From: Enterobacter sp. Ag1
GTDB lineage: Bacteria; Pseudomonadota; Gammaproteobacteria; Enterobacterales; Enterobacteriaceae
Assembly: GCA_000277545.1 (NCBI GenBank)
Contig: AKXM01000057.1
Coordinates: forward strand, 1-64,000
DNA: 64,000 nt
Direction of reading: 5' to 3'
Shown here: piece by piece, positions 39,272-48,922 of the stretch
Layout of the letters: each line of letters opens with the position of its first letter
How positions within the stretch are numbered: the first letter of the stretch is position 1
Notes under the pieces: model-generated
The model's database searches: none
What the model was told of the DNA's origin: nothing
The model's input: only the letters and a program-made list of their open reading frames with translations
Translations under genes and position numbers: made by a program

Positions 39272-40908
39272 TATTTTTTCGCCTCTTCATTTTCCCTGGA
39301 CACGCCTGCAAACGAGGCGTTGCCGAACGGGCTGAGCACCAGGCCTTTCATGTCGTAGCGGTAGGCCTGCAGCCTTAACGAAGAGGCCAGCGGCAGCACC
39401 GGCAGCTCTGCGGAAAGAATATCCTGCGCTTCGTTGTAGGCTTCAATACGGGCGGAAAGCTGCTGGGAAGAGAGCGCTTTTTGCAGCACGCTGTCGAAAT
39501 GCGGGTTACACCAGCGGGCATAGTTAGTTTGCGAGCCGATGGCCGCGCAGCTCAGCATCGGGCGGAAGAAGCTGTCCGGGTCGTTACTGTCCGTTGCCCA
39601 GCCGGCAAGCGTCAGATCGTGGTTCATGTCCATCAGTCTGGCTTCCTGGAAGCGGCCCTCCATCGGCACGATAATCACCTTCACGCCAATCTGTGCCATA
39701 TCCGCCTGAATCAGCTCGGCGGTTTTGAGTGGGCTTGGGTTCCAGGCCTGGGAGCTGGTCGGCACCCACAGGCGGAGTTCCAGTTTATCCACGCCCAGGG
39801 CCTGTAACTGCTCACGGGCTTTCGCCGGGTTGTATTCGGTAATTTTTGCGTCGTTATCGTAGGCCCAGGAGGCGCGAGGCAAAATGGATGCGGCCGTTTC
39901 TGCCGTGCCGTAATAAATAGACTGCATCAGGCGCTGATTATTAATGGCAAGGGACAGCGCGTGGCGAACGGCCGGGTTATTCAGCGGCGGCTTGTTGGTG
40001 TTAAACGCCAGGTACGCGATGTTCATGCCCGGGCGCAGCGTCAGGCGCAGACGCGGATCGTCGCGTAGAATAGTCAACTGACTTGCCGCAGGCCAGGCCA
40101 GCACGTCGCATTCGCCGGTGAGCAGTTTGGAAAGACGGCCGGTGCCGCCGGAACCCAGATCGACCACCACCTGCGGCATCAGCGGTACGCCGCGCCAGAA
40201 ATGCTGGTTGCGCGCCAGGCGGATGTACTGCCCGGCGCGGTATTCGCTGAGCAGGAAAGGGCCGGTGCCGACCGGCTGCCTGTCCATCAATTCCTGGTGG
40301 TCAGCTTTGGTCAACTGCGCGGCGTATTCGGCGGACATCACCGACGCGTAATGCGTAGCTAAATGCCAGAGGAAGGAGGCGTCCGGCTTATTGAGGCGGA
40401 ATTCAACGGTATTGTCATCCAGCTTGCGAACGCTTTTCACCGTTTCCGGGAACTGGAGACTGTCGAAATAGGGGTAGCTGCCGCCGTTAACGTTATGCCA
40501 CGGATGGTTGCGGTCGAAGATACGCTCAAAGGTAAACACCACATCATCGGCGTTTAGCGCGCGGGTGGGTTTAAACCAGGCGGTAGTCTGGAACTGGACA
40601 TTGTGGCGCAGGTGGAAACGGTAAGTCGCGCCGTTATCCAGCACTTCCCAGCTTTCCGCCAGTTCAGGCACCAGGCGATAGGTATAAGGGTCAACGTCCA
40701 GCAGGCGGTCATAAAGCTGCGCCGCCAGCGTGTCGACGGTCAGGCCGCCGCTGGTCATTTGCGGGTTAAAGGTGTTGACCTGCCCGTTGACGCAATAAAC
40801 AAAGCCACTGCGGCGAATATCTGCCGGTTTTTCAGCGGGCGCAGCGGCACGCGCCGCGCCGCTCAGGCAGCATAAACCCAGTAACAGGGAGGAGAGCATT
40901 CCGCGCAT
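39271..40908 (-). CDS. sapA: SapA, periplasmic peptide-binding protein
   Basis: 545 residues from the chosen ATG: an export signal ([16 protein letters not shown], cut before APAEK) and a family-5 solute-binding domain with [19 protein letters not shown] and [18 protein letters not shown]. The conserved cysteines in these segments suggest a disulfide. It delivers substrate to SapBC. The ORF is open 20 codons further, but MRGMLSSLL is the homologous start, though its Shine-Dalgarno is poor. Confidence 0.93.
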   Translation of the reverse strand: MRGMLSSLLLGLCCLSGAARAAAPAEKPADIRRSGFVYCVNGQVNTFNPQMTSGGLTVDTLAAQLYDRLLDVDPYTYRLVPELAESWEVLDNGATYRFHLRHNVQFQTTAWFKPTRALNADDVVFTFERIFDRNHPWHNVNGGSYPYFDSLQFPETVKSVRKLDDNTVEFRLNKPDASFLWHLATHYASVMSAEYAAQLTKADHQELMDRQPVGTGPFLLSEYRAGQYIRLARNQHFWRGVPLMPQVVVDLGSGGTGRLSKLLTGECDVLAWPAASQLTILRDDPRLRLTLRPGMNIAYLAFNTNKPPLNNPAVRHALSLAINNQRLMQSIYYGTAETAASILPRASWAYDNDAKITEYNPAKAREQLQALGVDKLELRLWVPTSSQAWNPSPLKTAELIQADMAQIGVKVIIVPMEGRFQEARLMDMNHDLTLAGWATDSNDPDSFFRPMLSCAAIGSQTNYARWCNPHFDSVLQKALSSQQLSARIEAYNEAQDILSAELPVLPLASSLRLQAYRYDMKGLVLSPFGNASFAGVSRENEEAKK

Positions 40909-41007
40909 AAGTTTTTGAGTTATCTCAAGTGATGGGCAAAGTGTATCGCACTCTTGCCTTCTCCCCAAAATTACTGGTGACGATCGGCAATTTTGCGCAG
41001 GACGATG

Positions 41008-41032
41008 AAAAAAACGCCGCTCAGTCCGGCGT
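41008..41032 (-). terminator. Terminator at the end of pspF
   Basis: Minus strand ACGCCGG, ACTGA loop, GCGGCGT, then seven T residues. The pspF stop codon is in the loop. Confidence 0.85.
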
Positions 41033-42019
41033 CAGGCTGCTTAATTGGTGTTTTTTCAGCATCGCTCGTAGCTGATGATAACTCACGCCCAGCAGTTCTG
41101 CAGCCCGGCGCTGGTTAAAAGTTGCCTGCTTCAGGCTTTGTTCCAGCAGGTTTTTCTCCTGTTCGTTTTGCCAGCTTCGCAGATCGAGCGGCAGGCCGGG
41201 CAGGTGCGCCGGAGCCTCTTGTCTGGCCTGATGGAGCGGGGCAGGTTTATGAGTGAAAGGGTTAAGGATAATGTTGTCCAGCGCCTCATCGCTTGAGCCG
41301 TGGCGGTACACCGAGCGCTCAACCACGTTTTTCAGCTCGCGGATATTGCCCGGCCAGCCATAGTTAAGCAGCGTCTCGCAGGCCCTTCCGGTAAAACCGG
41401 GGAACAGCGGCAAATTAAGTTCCCGGCACATTTGAATCGCAAAGTGATCGGCCAGCAGCAGGATATCCGATCGCCGCTCGCGCAGGGGCGGGAGCATCAC
41501 CACGTCAAACGCCAGCCTGTCGAGCAAATCGGCGCGGAATTTCCCTTGTTCGGCCAGCTCCGGCAAATCGGCATTGGTGGCGCAGACCAGGCGAGTATTC
41601 ACCTGTAGCGGCTGGCTGCCGCCCACGCGCTCAAGTTCGCCGTATTCCACCACCCGCAGCAGCTTCTCCTGCACCAGCATTGGGGCCGTGGCCAGCTCAT
41701 CAAGAAACAGCGTGCCGCCTTCAGCTCGTTCAAAACGACCCTGATGGCGCTTCTGCGCGCCGGTAAACGCGCCGGCTTCGTGGCCAAACAGCTCGCTGTC
41801 GAGCAGGTTTTCGTTCAGTGCCGCACAGTTGAGGGAGATAAAAGGCCCCTGCCAGCGCTGGGAGAGGAAATGCAGGCGGTTGGCGATGAGTTCCTTCCCG
41901 GTGCCGCGTTCGCCGATGACCAGCACCGGTTTATTCAGCGGGGCCAGGCGGGAAACTTGTTCCATGACCTCCAGAAAGCTATTAGCTTCTCCAATGAGGC
42001 TGTCCTTGTTTTCAGGCAT
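41021..42019 (-). CDS. pspF: PspF, sigma-54 enhancer-binding activator of the psp operon
   Basis: 332 residues. It is an AAA+ domain without a receiver: Walker A GERGTGKELIANRL, the sigma-54 contact loop ELFGHEAGAFTGAQKR, Walker B GGTLFLDELATAP. The C-terminal helix-turn-helix is QRRAAELLGVSYHQLRAMLK. PspA holds it inactive until the inner membrane is stressed. It is divergent from pspA and autoregulates in E. coli. Confidence 0.97.
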   Translation of the reverse strand: MPENKDSLIGEANSFLEVMEQVSRLAPLNKPVLVIGERGTGKELIANRLHFLSQRWQGPFISLNCAALNENLLDSELFGHEAGAFTGAQKRHQGRFERAEGGTLFLDELATAPMLVQEKLLRVVEYGELERVGGSQPLQVNTRLVCATNADLPELAEQGKFRADLLDRLAFDVVMLPPLRERRSDILLLADHFAIQMCRELNLPLFPGFTGRACETLLNYGWPGNIRELKNVVERSVYRHGSSDEALDNIILNPFTHKPAPLHQARQEAPAHLPGLPLDLRSWQNEQEKNLLEQSLKQATFNQRRAAELLGVSYHQLRAMLKKHQLSSLTPD

Positions 42020-42052
42020 GGTTAAATTCCCTAATAGTTAGTTAATTTAACC

Positions 42053-42080
42053 ACTATAGCGGCTTTTATGGGATCGTCAA
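42053..42080 (-). promoter_or_regulatory. Sigma-70 promoter of pspF
   Basis: Minus strand TTGACG (42075-42080), 16-bp spacer, TATAGT (42053-42058), just upstream of the pspF ATG. Confidence 0.6.
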
Positions 42081-42117
42081 ATTTACATTAATTCTTATTA
42101 ATCAATGAAGTAAAAAG

Positions 42118-42134
42118 TTGGCACGGATGCTGCA
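42118..42134 (+). promoter_or_regulatory. Sigma-54 promoter of pspA
   Basis: TTGGCACGGATGCTGCA carries the -24 GG and -12 GC elements with proper spacing, 57 bases before pspA. PspF sites would lie in the AT-rich stretch to the left. Confidence 0.9.
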
Positions 42135-42191
42135 ATATCCTGTCAGAGCAGAGTGCCTGGCACCTGAGATAATGACTAAGAGGATTGAATT

Positions 42192-42860
42192 ATGGGTATT
42201 TTTTCTCGTTTTGCCGACATCGTGAATGCGAACATCAACTCCCTGCTGGAGAAAGCGGAAGATCCGCAGAAGCTGGTGCGCCTGATGATTCAGGAAATGG
42301 AAGACACGCTGGTGGAAGTGCGTTCCACTTCAGCCCGCGCGCTGGCCGAAAAGAAACAGCTGAGCCGCCGCGTGGAGCAAGCTACCGCGCAGCAGGCCGA
42401 ATGGCAAGAAAAAGCCGAGCTGGCGCTGCGTAAAGAGAAAGAAGATCTGGCGCGTGCCGCGCTGATTGAAAAACAGAAGCTGACCGACCTGATCGTCACG
42501 CTGGAAAATGAAGTTGTGCACGTGGATGAAACTCTGGCGCGCATGAAGAAAGAAATCGGCGAGCTGGAAAACAAGCTGAGCGAAACTCGCGCTCGCCAGC
42601 AGGCGCTGACCCTGCGTCATCAGGCTGCCTCTTCTTCACGCGATGTTCGCCGCCAGTTGGATAGCGGTAAACTGGATGAAGCGATGGCGCGGTTCGAATC
42701 TTTCGAGCGCCGCATCGACCAGATGGAATCCGAGGCGGAAAGCCACGCCTTTGGCAAACAGAAGTCTCTGGACGCGCAGTTTGCCGAGCTAAAAGCCGAT
42801 GATGAAATCAGCGCCCAGATAGCTGCGCTGAAAGCAAAAATGAACCAGGATCGTCAATAA
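42192..42860 (+). CDS. pspA: Phage shock protein A
   Basis: 222 residues, the normal length, mostly coiled coil (from about residue 25 to 190) of the ESCRT-III/IM30 fold. The N-terminal amphipathic helix [19 protein letters not shown] binds membrane. PspA inhibits PspF and, on stress, coats and stabilises the inner membrane. First gene of pspABCD; AGAGGA ribosome site. Confidence 0.98.
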   Translation: MGIFSRFADIVNANINSLLEKAEDPQKLVRLMIQEMEDTLVEVRSTSARALAEKKQLSRRVEQATAQQAEWQEKAELALRKEKEDLARAALIEKQKLTDLIVTLENEVVHVDETLARMKKEIGELENKLSETRARQQALTLRHQAASSSRDVRRQLDSGKLDEAMARFESFERRIDQMESEAESHAFGKQKSLDAQFAELKADDEISAQIAALKAKMNQDRQ

Positions 42861-42870
42861 TAATCCAGGC

Positions 42871-42893
42871 CGCGATGCGCCCGGCGCATCGCG
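42871..42893 (+). other. Intercistronic hairpin between pspA and pspB
   Basis: CGCGATGCGC, CCG loop, GCGCATCGCG-type stem (10 bp) with no T run, 10 bases after pspA. It likely stabilises the abundant pspA mRNA end or reduces downstream expression. Confidence 0.7.
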
Positions 42894-42921
42894 ACTCAAG
42901 CCTGACCCGTAAGGAGTACAC

Positions 42922-43146
42922 ATGACTGCGCTTTTTCTTGCTATCCCGCTGACCATTTTTGTGCTGTTCGTGGCGCCGATTTGGCTGTGGCTTCACTACA
43001 GCAATCGTCCTGATGCAGGGCAGCTTTCACAGAGTGAGCAGCAGCGGCTTGCCCAGTTGACCGATGAGGCGCGACAGATGCGGGAGCGCATTCAGTCTCT
43101 GGAACAGATCCTTGATGCCGAACACCCGAACTGGAGAAACAACTAA
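42922..43146 (+). CDS. pspB: Phage shock protein B
   Basis: 74 residues. One membrane segment (FLAIPLTIFVLFVAPIWLWL) then a cytoplasmic coiled coil with QQRLAQLTDEARQMRERIQS. It works with PspC as the sensor pair that releases PspF from PspA. The stop overlaps the pspC start (TAATG). Confidence 0.96.
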   Translation: MTALFLAIPLTIFVLFVAPIWLWLHYSNRPDAGQLSQSEQQRLAQLTDEARQMRERIQSLEQILDAEHPNWRNN

Positions 43147-43505
43147 TGGTGAATTCATTTTCCGGTCGTAAGCTGTGGCGTATCCCTGAGAAGGGGATGG
43201 TAAAAGGAGTTTGCGCGGGTATTGCGCAATACCTTGATGTGCCGGTCAAACTGGTCCGCGCCATTGCAATTTTATCGATATTCTTTGGCCTGTCGTTCTT
43301 TGTGCTGGTGGCCTACATCGTGATGACATTTGTGCTGGACCCGATGCCCTACGGCGCAGATGAAAAAGATACGCAACCGACCAACTGCGATCTGCTGAAC
43401 GCGGTGGATGCGGAACTGGCCGCCGGTGAGCAACGTTTACGCTCGATGGAGCGTTACATTACGTCTGACACTTTCACGCTGCGCAGCCGTTTTCGCCAGC
43501 TGTAA
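43146..43505 (+). CDS. pspC: Phage shock protein C
   Basis: 119 residues. The PspC domain has KLWRIPEKGMVKGVCAGIAQ and a membrane helix IAILSIFFGLSFFVLVAYIV. A polar C-terminal tail with leucine-zipper-like spacing follows. It binds PspA and PspB at the inner membrane and also protects against secretin mislocalisation. Confidence 0.96.
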   Translation: MVNSFSGRKLWRIPEKGMVKGVCAGIAQYLDVPVKLVRAIAILSIFFGLSFFVLVAYIVMTFVLDPMPYGADEKDTQPTNCDLLNAVDAELAAGEQRLRSMERYITSDTFTLRSRFRQL

Positions 43506-43506
43506 A

Positions 43507-43580
43507 ACAACCCTCTCCCTGAGGGAGAGGGGATAAACAGGTTTTCTCCCTCTCCAGGGGGAGAGGGCCGGGGTGAGGGC
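43507..43580. repeat. Paired REP-like palindromes between pspC and pspD
   Basis: Two GC-rich stems based on CCCTCTCC/GGAGAGGG at 43511-43531 and 43548-43567, followed by GCCGGGGTGAGGGC. They look like the common enterobacterial repetitive extragenic palindromes and lie within the psp transcript. A related stem is at 54299-54323. Confidence 0.8.
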
Positions 43581-43632
43581 GCCCAGGCTCAATGCCAACC
43601 ACACACCGCAATTAACCGCTTTTGGAGAGACA

Positions 43633-43863
43633 ATGACTACATTCCATTCCGTCAGCCAGAAAGCTAAACCAGGCCTGAAACTTGCCGGGAAGCTTGCTTT
43701 ACTTGCCGCGCTGCGGTTCGGCCCGGCGGGTTTTGCGGCGTGGGCGATCAAATCGGTAGCCCGCCGCCCGCTGAAAATGATACTGGCCGTGGTGCTGGAG
43801 CCGTTACTGACCCGCATCCTGCGCAACGTCTCTGACCGTTACGACCGCCGCATGGCAAAATAA
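43633..43863 (+). CDS. pspD: Phage shock protein D
   Basis: 76 residues from the ATG after GGAGAG. It has a basic N-terminal part and the conserved core [20 protein letters not shown], then [18 protein letters not shown]. Peripheral or membrane-associated; specific role not known. Last gene of the operon here: pspE of E. coli is absent and ycjX follows. Confidence 0.92.
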   Translation: MTTFHSVSQKAKPGLKLAGKLALLAALRFGPAGFAAWAIKSVARRPLKMILAVVLEPLLTRILRNVSDRYDRRMAK

Positions 43864-43975
43864 CCCTCCTCGCGGCGGCGAAATCTTCCGCTTAACGTTT
43901 TGATTCTTGGTAATCAGCCCCATTTGATATTATCAATAAAGGTATTTTCTGCAGCGGAAGGCAATCAGGACGCTT

Positions 43976-45373
43976 ATGAACCGACTCAAAAACGAATTTA
44001 ACGCCCTGGTAAACCGGGGCGTTGATCGTCATTTACGCCTCGCGGTAACCGGGCTGAGCCGTAGCGGTAAAACCGCATTTATCACCGCGATGGTCAACCA
44101 GTTGCTGGGCATTCACACCGGCGCACGGCTGCCAATGCTTAGCGCCGCTCGTGAAGAGCGTTTGCTCGGCGTTAAGCGCGTGCCTCAGCGCGATCTGGGC
44201 ATTCAGCGCTTCACCTATGATGAAGGTATGGCGCAGCTTTTCGGCACGCCACCGGCCTGGCCGACGCCGACTCGTGGCGTAAGCGAAATGCGCCTTGCGT
44301 TACGCTACCGCTCCAACGATTCGCTGCTGCGCCACTTCAAAGACACGTCCACGCTTTACCTGGAGATTGTTGATTATCCGGGGGAGTGGCTGCTTGACCT
44401 GCCCATGCTGGCGCAGGATTACCTGAGCTGGTCGCGCCAGATGACAGGCCTGCTGCAGGGCCAGCGTGCCGAGTGGTCGGCGGAATGGCGTCACCTTTGC
44501 GAGGGTTTAGATCCTCTCGCTCCCGCCGATGAAAACCGCCTGGCGGCGGTTGCCGAAGCGTGGACTGACTACCTGCTGCGCTGCAAGAAAGAAGGGCTGC
44601 ATTTTATTCAGCCGGGGCGCTTTGTCCTGCCCGGAGATATGGCGGGCGCGCCCGCGCTGCAGTTTTTCCCATGGCCGGATGTGGATGCTTTTGGTGAGTC
44701 GAAGCTGGCCCAGGCGGATAAAGGCAGCAACATCGGCATGCTGCGCGCGCGTTTTGATTACTACTGTGAAAAGGTGGTGAAAGGGTTCTATAAGAATCAC
44801 TTCCTGCGCTTCGACAGACAGATTGTGCTGGTGGATTGCCTGCAGCCGCTCAACAGCGGGCCCCAGGCGTTCAACGATATGCGCCTGGCGTTAACCCAGC
44901 TGATGCAAAGCTTCCACTACGGGCAGCGCACGCTGTTCCGTCGCCTGTTTTCCCCGGTGATCGATAAGCTGCTGTTTGCCGCCACCAAAGCCGACCATGT
45001 CACGGTAGACCAGCACGCTAACATGGTTTCTCTCTTGCAACAGCTGGTGCAGGACGCCTGGCAAAACGCGGCCTTCGAAGGCATCAGTATGGACTGCATG
45101 GGGCTGGCCTCCGTGCAGGCAACGCAAAGCGGCATCGTAGACGTGCAGGGGGAGCAAATCCCGGCGCTGCGCGGCAATCGCCTGAACGACGGTGCGCCGC
45201 TGACGGTGTATCCGGGGGAGGTGCCTTCGCGCCTGCCCGGCAATGCTTTCTGGCAAAATCAGGGCTTTCAGTTCGAACAGTTCCGGCCGCAGGTGATGGA
45301 CGTTGACCGTCCGCTGCCGCACATCAGGCTGGACGCGGCGCTGGAATTCTTAATTGGAGATAAATTGCGATGA
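43976..45373 (+). CDS. ycjX: YcjX, DUF463 P-loop protein
   Basis: 465 residues. A P-loop [19 protein letters not shown] is near residue 26, followed by [18 protein letters not shown], which looks like a Walker B/switch region. It is a GTPase-like membrane-associated ATP/GTPase linked to the Psp and heat-shock responses in E. coli (sigma-32 and PspF regulated). The stop overlaps the ycjF start (ATGA), and the pair follows the psp operon as in relatives. Confidence 0.94.
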   Translation: MNRLKNEFNALVNRGVDRHLRLAVTGLSRSGKTAFITAMVNQLLGIHTGARLPMLSAAREERLLGVKRVPQRDLGIQRFTYDEGMAQLFGTPPAWPTPTRGVSEMRLALRYRSNDSLLRHFKDTSTLYLEIVDYPGEWLLDLPMLAQDYLSWSRQMTGLLQGQRAEWSAEWRHLCEGLDPLAPADENRLAAVAEAWTDYLLRCKKEGLHFIQPGRFVLPGDMAGAPALQFFPWPDVDAFGESKLAQADKGSNIGMLRARFDYYCEKVVKGFYKNHFLRFDRQIVLVDCLQPLNSGPQAFNDMRLALTQLMQSFHYGQRTLFRRLFSPVIDKLLFAATKADHVTVDQHANMVSLLQQLVQDAWQNAAFEGISMDCMGLASVQATQSGIVDVQGEQIPALRGNRLNDGAPLTVYPGEVPSRLPGNAFWQNQGFQFEQFRPQVMDVDRPLPHIRLDAALEFLIGDKLR

Positions 45374-46437
45374 GCGATCCTATTAAACCGCGCATCGATT
45401 TTGCGCAGCCGCTGGAGGCGGAAAAAGAGCAGGACTGGAAAGCGGCACACGCGTTTAGTGAACCGGAAGCGCAAAAGTTTACCCCGGTCACCACCAGCGT
45501 TGAAATGCTTGCCGACGAAGAAGGGCAGGCCGAGGCTGTTATTGAAGCTGCTTTAAGACCGAAACGCAGCCTGTGGCGCAAAATGGTGACAGCCGGACTG
45601 GCGCTGTTTGGCGTCAGCGTTGTGGCCCAGGGCGTACAGTGGACCCACAACGCTTTTGTGGCTCAGGACTGGATCGCGCTTGGCGGCGGCGTTGCCGGGG
45701 GGCTTATCGTCGCGGCTGGCGTCGGCTCGATTGCCAGCGAATGGCGGCGGTTATGGCGTTTGCGCCAGCGTGCCGAAGAGCGTGACGAGGCACGAGAACT
45801 GCTCGCCAGTCACAGCACGGGCAGAGGGCGGGCGTTCTGCGAAAAACTGGCCAGCCAGGCCGGGCTGGATAAAGGCCATCCGGCGCTGCAGCGCTGGTAT
45901 GCCTCGATCCATGAAACCCACAACGACCGGGAAGTCGTGGCGCTTTATGCCCAGCTTGTTCAGCCGGTGCTGGACGCTCAGGCCCGGCGTGAAATTAGCC
46001 GTTCTGCTGCCGAATCCACGCTGATGATCGCCGTCAGCCCGCTGGCGCTGGTGGATATGGCTTTTATTGCCTGGCGTAACCTGCGCCTGATCAACCGCAT
46101 CGCCACGCTGTACGGTATCGAACTGGGCTATTTCAGCCGTATTCGCCTGTTCCGCCTGGTGCTGCTGAATATTGCTTTCGCCGGGGCGAGCGAGCTGGTG
46201 CGTGAAGTCGGCATGGACTGGATGTCGCAGGACATTGCCGCCAGACTTTCGGCTCGCGCCGCGCAGGGGATTGGGGCCGGGCTGTTAACTGCCCGCCTGG
46301 GCATTAAGGCGATGGAGCTCTGCCGTCCGCTGCCGTGGCTGGAGGGTGACAAGCCCCGGCTGGGGGATTTCCGCAAACAGCTTCTGGTTCAGCTGAAAGA
46401 GACGCTGGCCTCCGGGAAAAACAAACCTACCAACTGA
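45370..46437 (+). CDS. ycjF: YcjF, inner-membrane protein (DUF697)
   Basis: 355 residues. It has a charged N-terminus, two membrane helices around residues 70-125 ([15 protein letters not shown] and [18 protein letters not shown]), and a C-terminal helical domain with [20 protein letters not shown]. Co-translated with ycjX; the two are presumed partners. Function is unknown. Confidence 0.93.
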   Translation: MSDPIKPRIDFAQPLEAEKEQDWKAAHAFSEPEAQKFTPVTTSVEMLADEEGQAEAVIEAALRPKRSLWRKMVTAGLALFGVSVVAQGVQWTHNAFVAQDWIALGGGVAGGLIVAAGVGSIASEWRRLWRLRQRAEERDEARELLASHSTGRGRAFCEKLASQAGLDKGHPALQRWYASIHETHNDREVVALYAQLVQPVLDAQARREISRSAAESTLMIAVSPLALVDMAFIAWRNLRLINRIATLYGIELGYFSRIRLFRLVLLNIAFAGASELVREVGMDWMSQDIAARLSARAAQGIGAGLLTARLGIKAMELCRPLPWLEGDKPRLGDFRKQLLVQLKETLASGKNKPTN

Positions 46438-46456
46438 ATTTGTATCATTGACCTGG

Positions 46457-46483
46457 AGGGCGGCTTCGGCTGCCCTTTGTTGT
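46457..46483 (+). terminator. Terminator after ycjF
   Basis: AGGGCGGC, TTCG loop, GCTGCCCT, then TTGTTGTTT. Confidence 0.75.
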
Positions 46484-46535
46484 TTACAGCACACGTATAA
46501 ATTTCGTGCTTGTTGACCAGTGGTTTGTCTTTTAG

Positions 46536-46553
46536 TGTCAACATTTCATGACA
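46536..46553. promoter_or_regulatory. Candidate TyrR box upstream of tyrR
   Basis: TGTCAACATTTCATGACA is an 18-bp near-palindrome of the TyrR form TGTAAA-N6-TTTACA with two changes in the right arm. TyrR represses its own gene in E. coli. Confidence 0.45.
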
Positions 46554-46663
46554 GGCATCTTCTTGCCAACGGCTAACTGCGTTATTATCCCTGCAACTCT
46601 ATGAGGTCCTTCAGCCCGGCTGAAGGTCGTATAGGCCGTTTTCCGTAACATAAGGTCACCTGC

Positions 46664-48226
46664 ATGCGTCTGGAAGTCTTTTGTCAGGACCGCCTTGGTC
46701 TCACTCGTGAACTGCTCGATCTTTTAGTGCTGCGCGGTATTGATTTGCGCGGTATCGAAATTGACCCGATCGGGCGTATTTACCTTAATTTCTCCTCCCT
46801 TGATTTTGAATCTTTCAGCAGCCTGATGGCGGAAATTCGCCGCATCCCAGACGTTACCGACGTGCGTAAAGTACCGTGGATGCCTTCCGAGCGTGAACAT
46901 CGCGCCCTGAGTGCGCTACTTGAGGCGCTGCCGGAGCCGGTGCTGTCGCTGGATATGCGCAGCAAAGTTGAACTGGCCAACCCGGCAAGCTGCGCGCTGT
47001 TCGGGCAGAGCGAAGATCGTCTGCGGAACCATAATGCGGGCACGTTGATCAGCGGGTTTAACTTCACCCGCTGGCTGGAGAGCGAACCGCACGACTCCCA
47101 CACCGAACATGTTGTGATCCACGGGCAAAACTTCCTGCTGGAGATCACCCCGGTTCATCTGGATGGCGAAGATAATCAGCCGCTGCTGGTGGGCGCGGTG
47201 GTGATGCTTCGCTCTACCGTGCGCATGGGGCGCCAGCTGCAAAACCTCTCCAGCAGCGATTTCAGCGCCTTTGACCAGATTGTCGCCGTCAGCCAGAAAA
47301 TGCGTCATGTGGTTGAGCAGGCGCGCAAACTGTCGCTGTTGAATGCCCCGTTGCTGATTGTGGGCGATACCGGTACGGGCAAAGATCTTCTGGCCAATGC
47401 CTGCCACCTGAGCAGCCCGCGAGCGCAAAAACCTTATCTGGCGCTGAACTGCGGCTCTATTCCTGACGACGTGATCGAAAGCGAACTGTTTGGTCACGCG
47501 GCCGGGGCTTATGCCAACGCCGTCGAAGGGAAAAAAGGCTTCTTTGAGCAGGCCAACGGTGGCTCTGTGCTGCTGGACGAAATCGGTGAAATGTCGCCGC
47601 GTATGCAGACCAAACTGCTGCGCTTCCTGAACGACGGCACGTTCCGTCGCGTCGGCGAAGAGCATGAGGTGCATGTTGATGTCCGCGTGATTTGCGCGAC
47701 ACAAAAAAATCTGGTGGAGCTAGTGCAGAAAGGCGAGTTCCGCGAGGATCTCTATTATCGCCTCAACGTCCTGACCCTGAACCTGCCGCCGCTGCGCGAT
47801 CGCCCGCAGGACATCATGCCGCTGACGGAGCTTTTTGTGGCGCGCTTTGCCGACGAGCAGGGCGTACCGCGGCCTAAGCTGTCTCACGATTTAAGCAGCG
47901 TGCTGACCCGCTACGGCTGGCCGGGTAACGTGCGTCAGCTGAAAAACGCCATTTACCGCGCGTTAACTCAGTTGGAAGGCTACGAGCTGCGCCCTCAGGA
48001 CATCCTGTTGCCGGACTTCGACTCGGCCAGCCTGGCCGTGGGGGAAGAGGCGATGGAAGGCTCGCTGGACGATATTACCAGCCGCTTCGAGCGCTCGGTG
48101 TTAACGCAGCTTTACCGCAGTTACCCAAGTACCCGTAAGCTGGCAAAACGGCTGGGTGTTTCCCATACTGCGATCGCCAACAAGCTGCGTGAGTACGGAC
48201 TGAGCCAGAAGAAGGGCGAAGAGTAA
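46664..48226 (+). CDS. tyrR: TyrR, aromatic amino-acid regulator
   Basis: 520 residues. An N-terminal ACT domain (MRLEVFCQDRLGLTRELLD), a PAS domain near 80-190, an AAA+ domain with Walker A GDTGTGKDLLANA, and a C-terminal helix-turn-helix (RKLAKRLGVSHTAIANKLRE). The sigma-54 GAFTGA loop is replaced by GAYANA, which explains why TyrR acts at sigma-70 promoters. It represses or activates aro, tyr, mtr genes with Tyr, Phe and Trp. A TyrR-like box precedes it. Confidence 0.97.
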   Translation: MRLEVFCQDRLGLTRELLDLLVLRGIDLRGIEIDPIGRIYLNFSSLDFESFSSLMAEIRRIPDVTDVRKVPWMPSEREHRALSALLEALPEPVLSLDMRSKVELANPASCALFGQSEDRLRNHNAGTLISGFNFTRWLESEPHDSHTEHVVIHGQNFLLEITPVHLDGEDNQPLLVGAVVMLRSTVRMGRQLQNLSSSDFSAFDQIVAVSQKMRHVVEQARKLSLLNAPLLIVGDTGTGKDLLANACHLSSPRAQKPYLALNCGSIPDDVIESELFGHAAGAYANAVEGKKGFFEQANGGSVLLDEIGEMSPRMQTKLLRFLNDGTFRRVGEEHEVHVDVRVICATQKNLVELVQKGEFREDLYYRLNVLTLNLPPLRDRPQDIMPLTELFVARFADEQGVPRPKLSHDLSSVLTRYGWPGNVRQLKNAIYRALTQLEGYELRPQDILLPDFDSASLAVGEEAMEGSLDDITSRFERSVLTQLYRSYPSTRKLAKRLGVSHTAIANKLREYGLSQKKGEE

Positions 48227-48230
48227 AAAC

Positions 48231-48260
48231 AAAAAACCCCGGAAACCCGGGGTTTTCTTT
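48231..48260. terminator. Bidirectional terminator between tyrR and tpx
   Basis: AAAAACCCCGG, AAA loop, CCGGGGTTTTC flanked by A and T runs on both sides. Confidence 0.9.
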
Positions 48261-48277
48261 TCATACAGGTCTGAGGC

Positions 48278-48784
48278 TTAAGCCTTCAGCACGTCCAGTG
48301 CCGCAGCGTAATCCGGCTCGGTGGTGATTTCATTCACCAGCTCGCTGAAGATCACTTCATCGTTTTCATTGATAACCACTACCGCACGTGCGGTCAGGCC
48401 TTTCAGCGCGCCTTCGGCAATGCTGACGCCGTAAGTCTGCTGGAACTCAGGGTTACGCAGGGTGGAAAGGGTGACAACGTTGTTCAGGCCTTCAGCGCCG
48501 CAGAAACGGGACTGAGCGAACGGCAGGTCGGCAGAAATACACAGCACAACGGTGTTATCCAGCTCGGTAGCCAACTGGTTGAATTTGCGCACGGACGCGG
48601 CACACACGCCGGTGTCGATGCTTGGGAAAATATTCAGCACTTTACGTTTGCCGGCAAACTGGCTCAGCGCAACGTCAGAAAGATCTTTCGCGACCAGAGA
48701 GAAGGCGGCGGCTTTGCTGCCTTTCTGTGGGATCTGACCTGCAACCTTGACCGGGTTGCCCTGGAAATGAACGGTTTGTGACAT
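48278..48784 (-). CDS. tpx: Lipid hydroperoxide peroxidase (thiol peroxidase)
   Basis: 168 residues, atypical 2-Cys peroxiredoxin. The peroxidatic Cys61 is in [13 protein letters not shown] and the resolving Cys95 in [10 protein letters not shown], exactly as in E. coli Tpx. It reduces alkyl and lipid peroxides with thioredoxin. Monocistronic, with GGAAG ribosome site. Confidence 0.98.
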   Translation of the reverse strand: MSQTVHFQGNPVKVAGQIPQKGSKAAAFSLVAKDLSDVALSQFAGKRKVLNIFPSIDTGVCAASVRKFNQLATELDNTVVLCISADLPFAQSRFCGAEGLNNVVTLSTLRNPEFQQTYGVSIAEGALKGLTARAVVVINENDEVIFSELVNEITTEPDYAAALDVLKA

Positions 48785-48922
48785 GTTTAATCTTCCTTTT
48801 ACATAAAATTAACGCCGGGAACAGTGTATTCCAGGAAATCCGTGATGAACATAAAAAACTGAAAGTACATGCAAAAGCTCGGGCTCGCTATACTCAGGCG
48901 ATAACCCCAAGGGAGACTGATG

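Noticed and set aside
46916-47704. 262-residue minus-strand ORF opposite tyrR
   Set aside because: Shadow of the TyrR coding frame.
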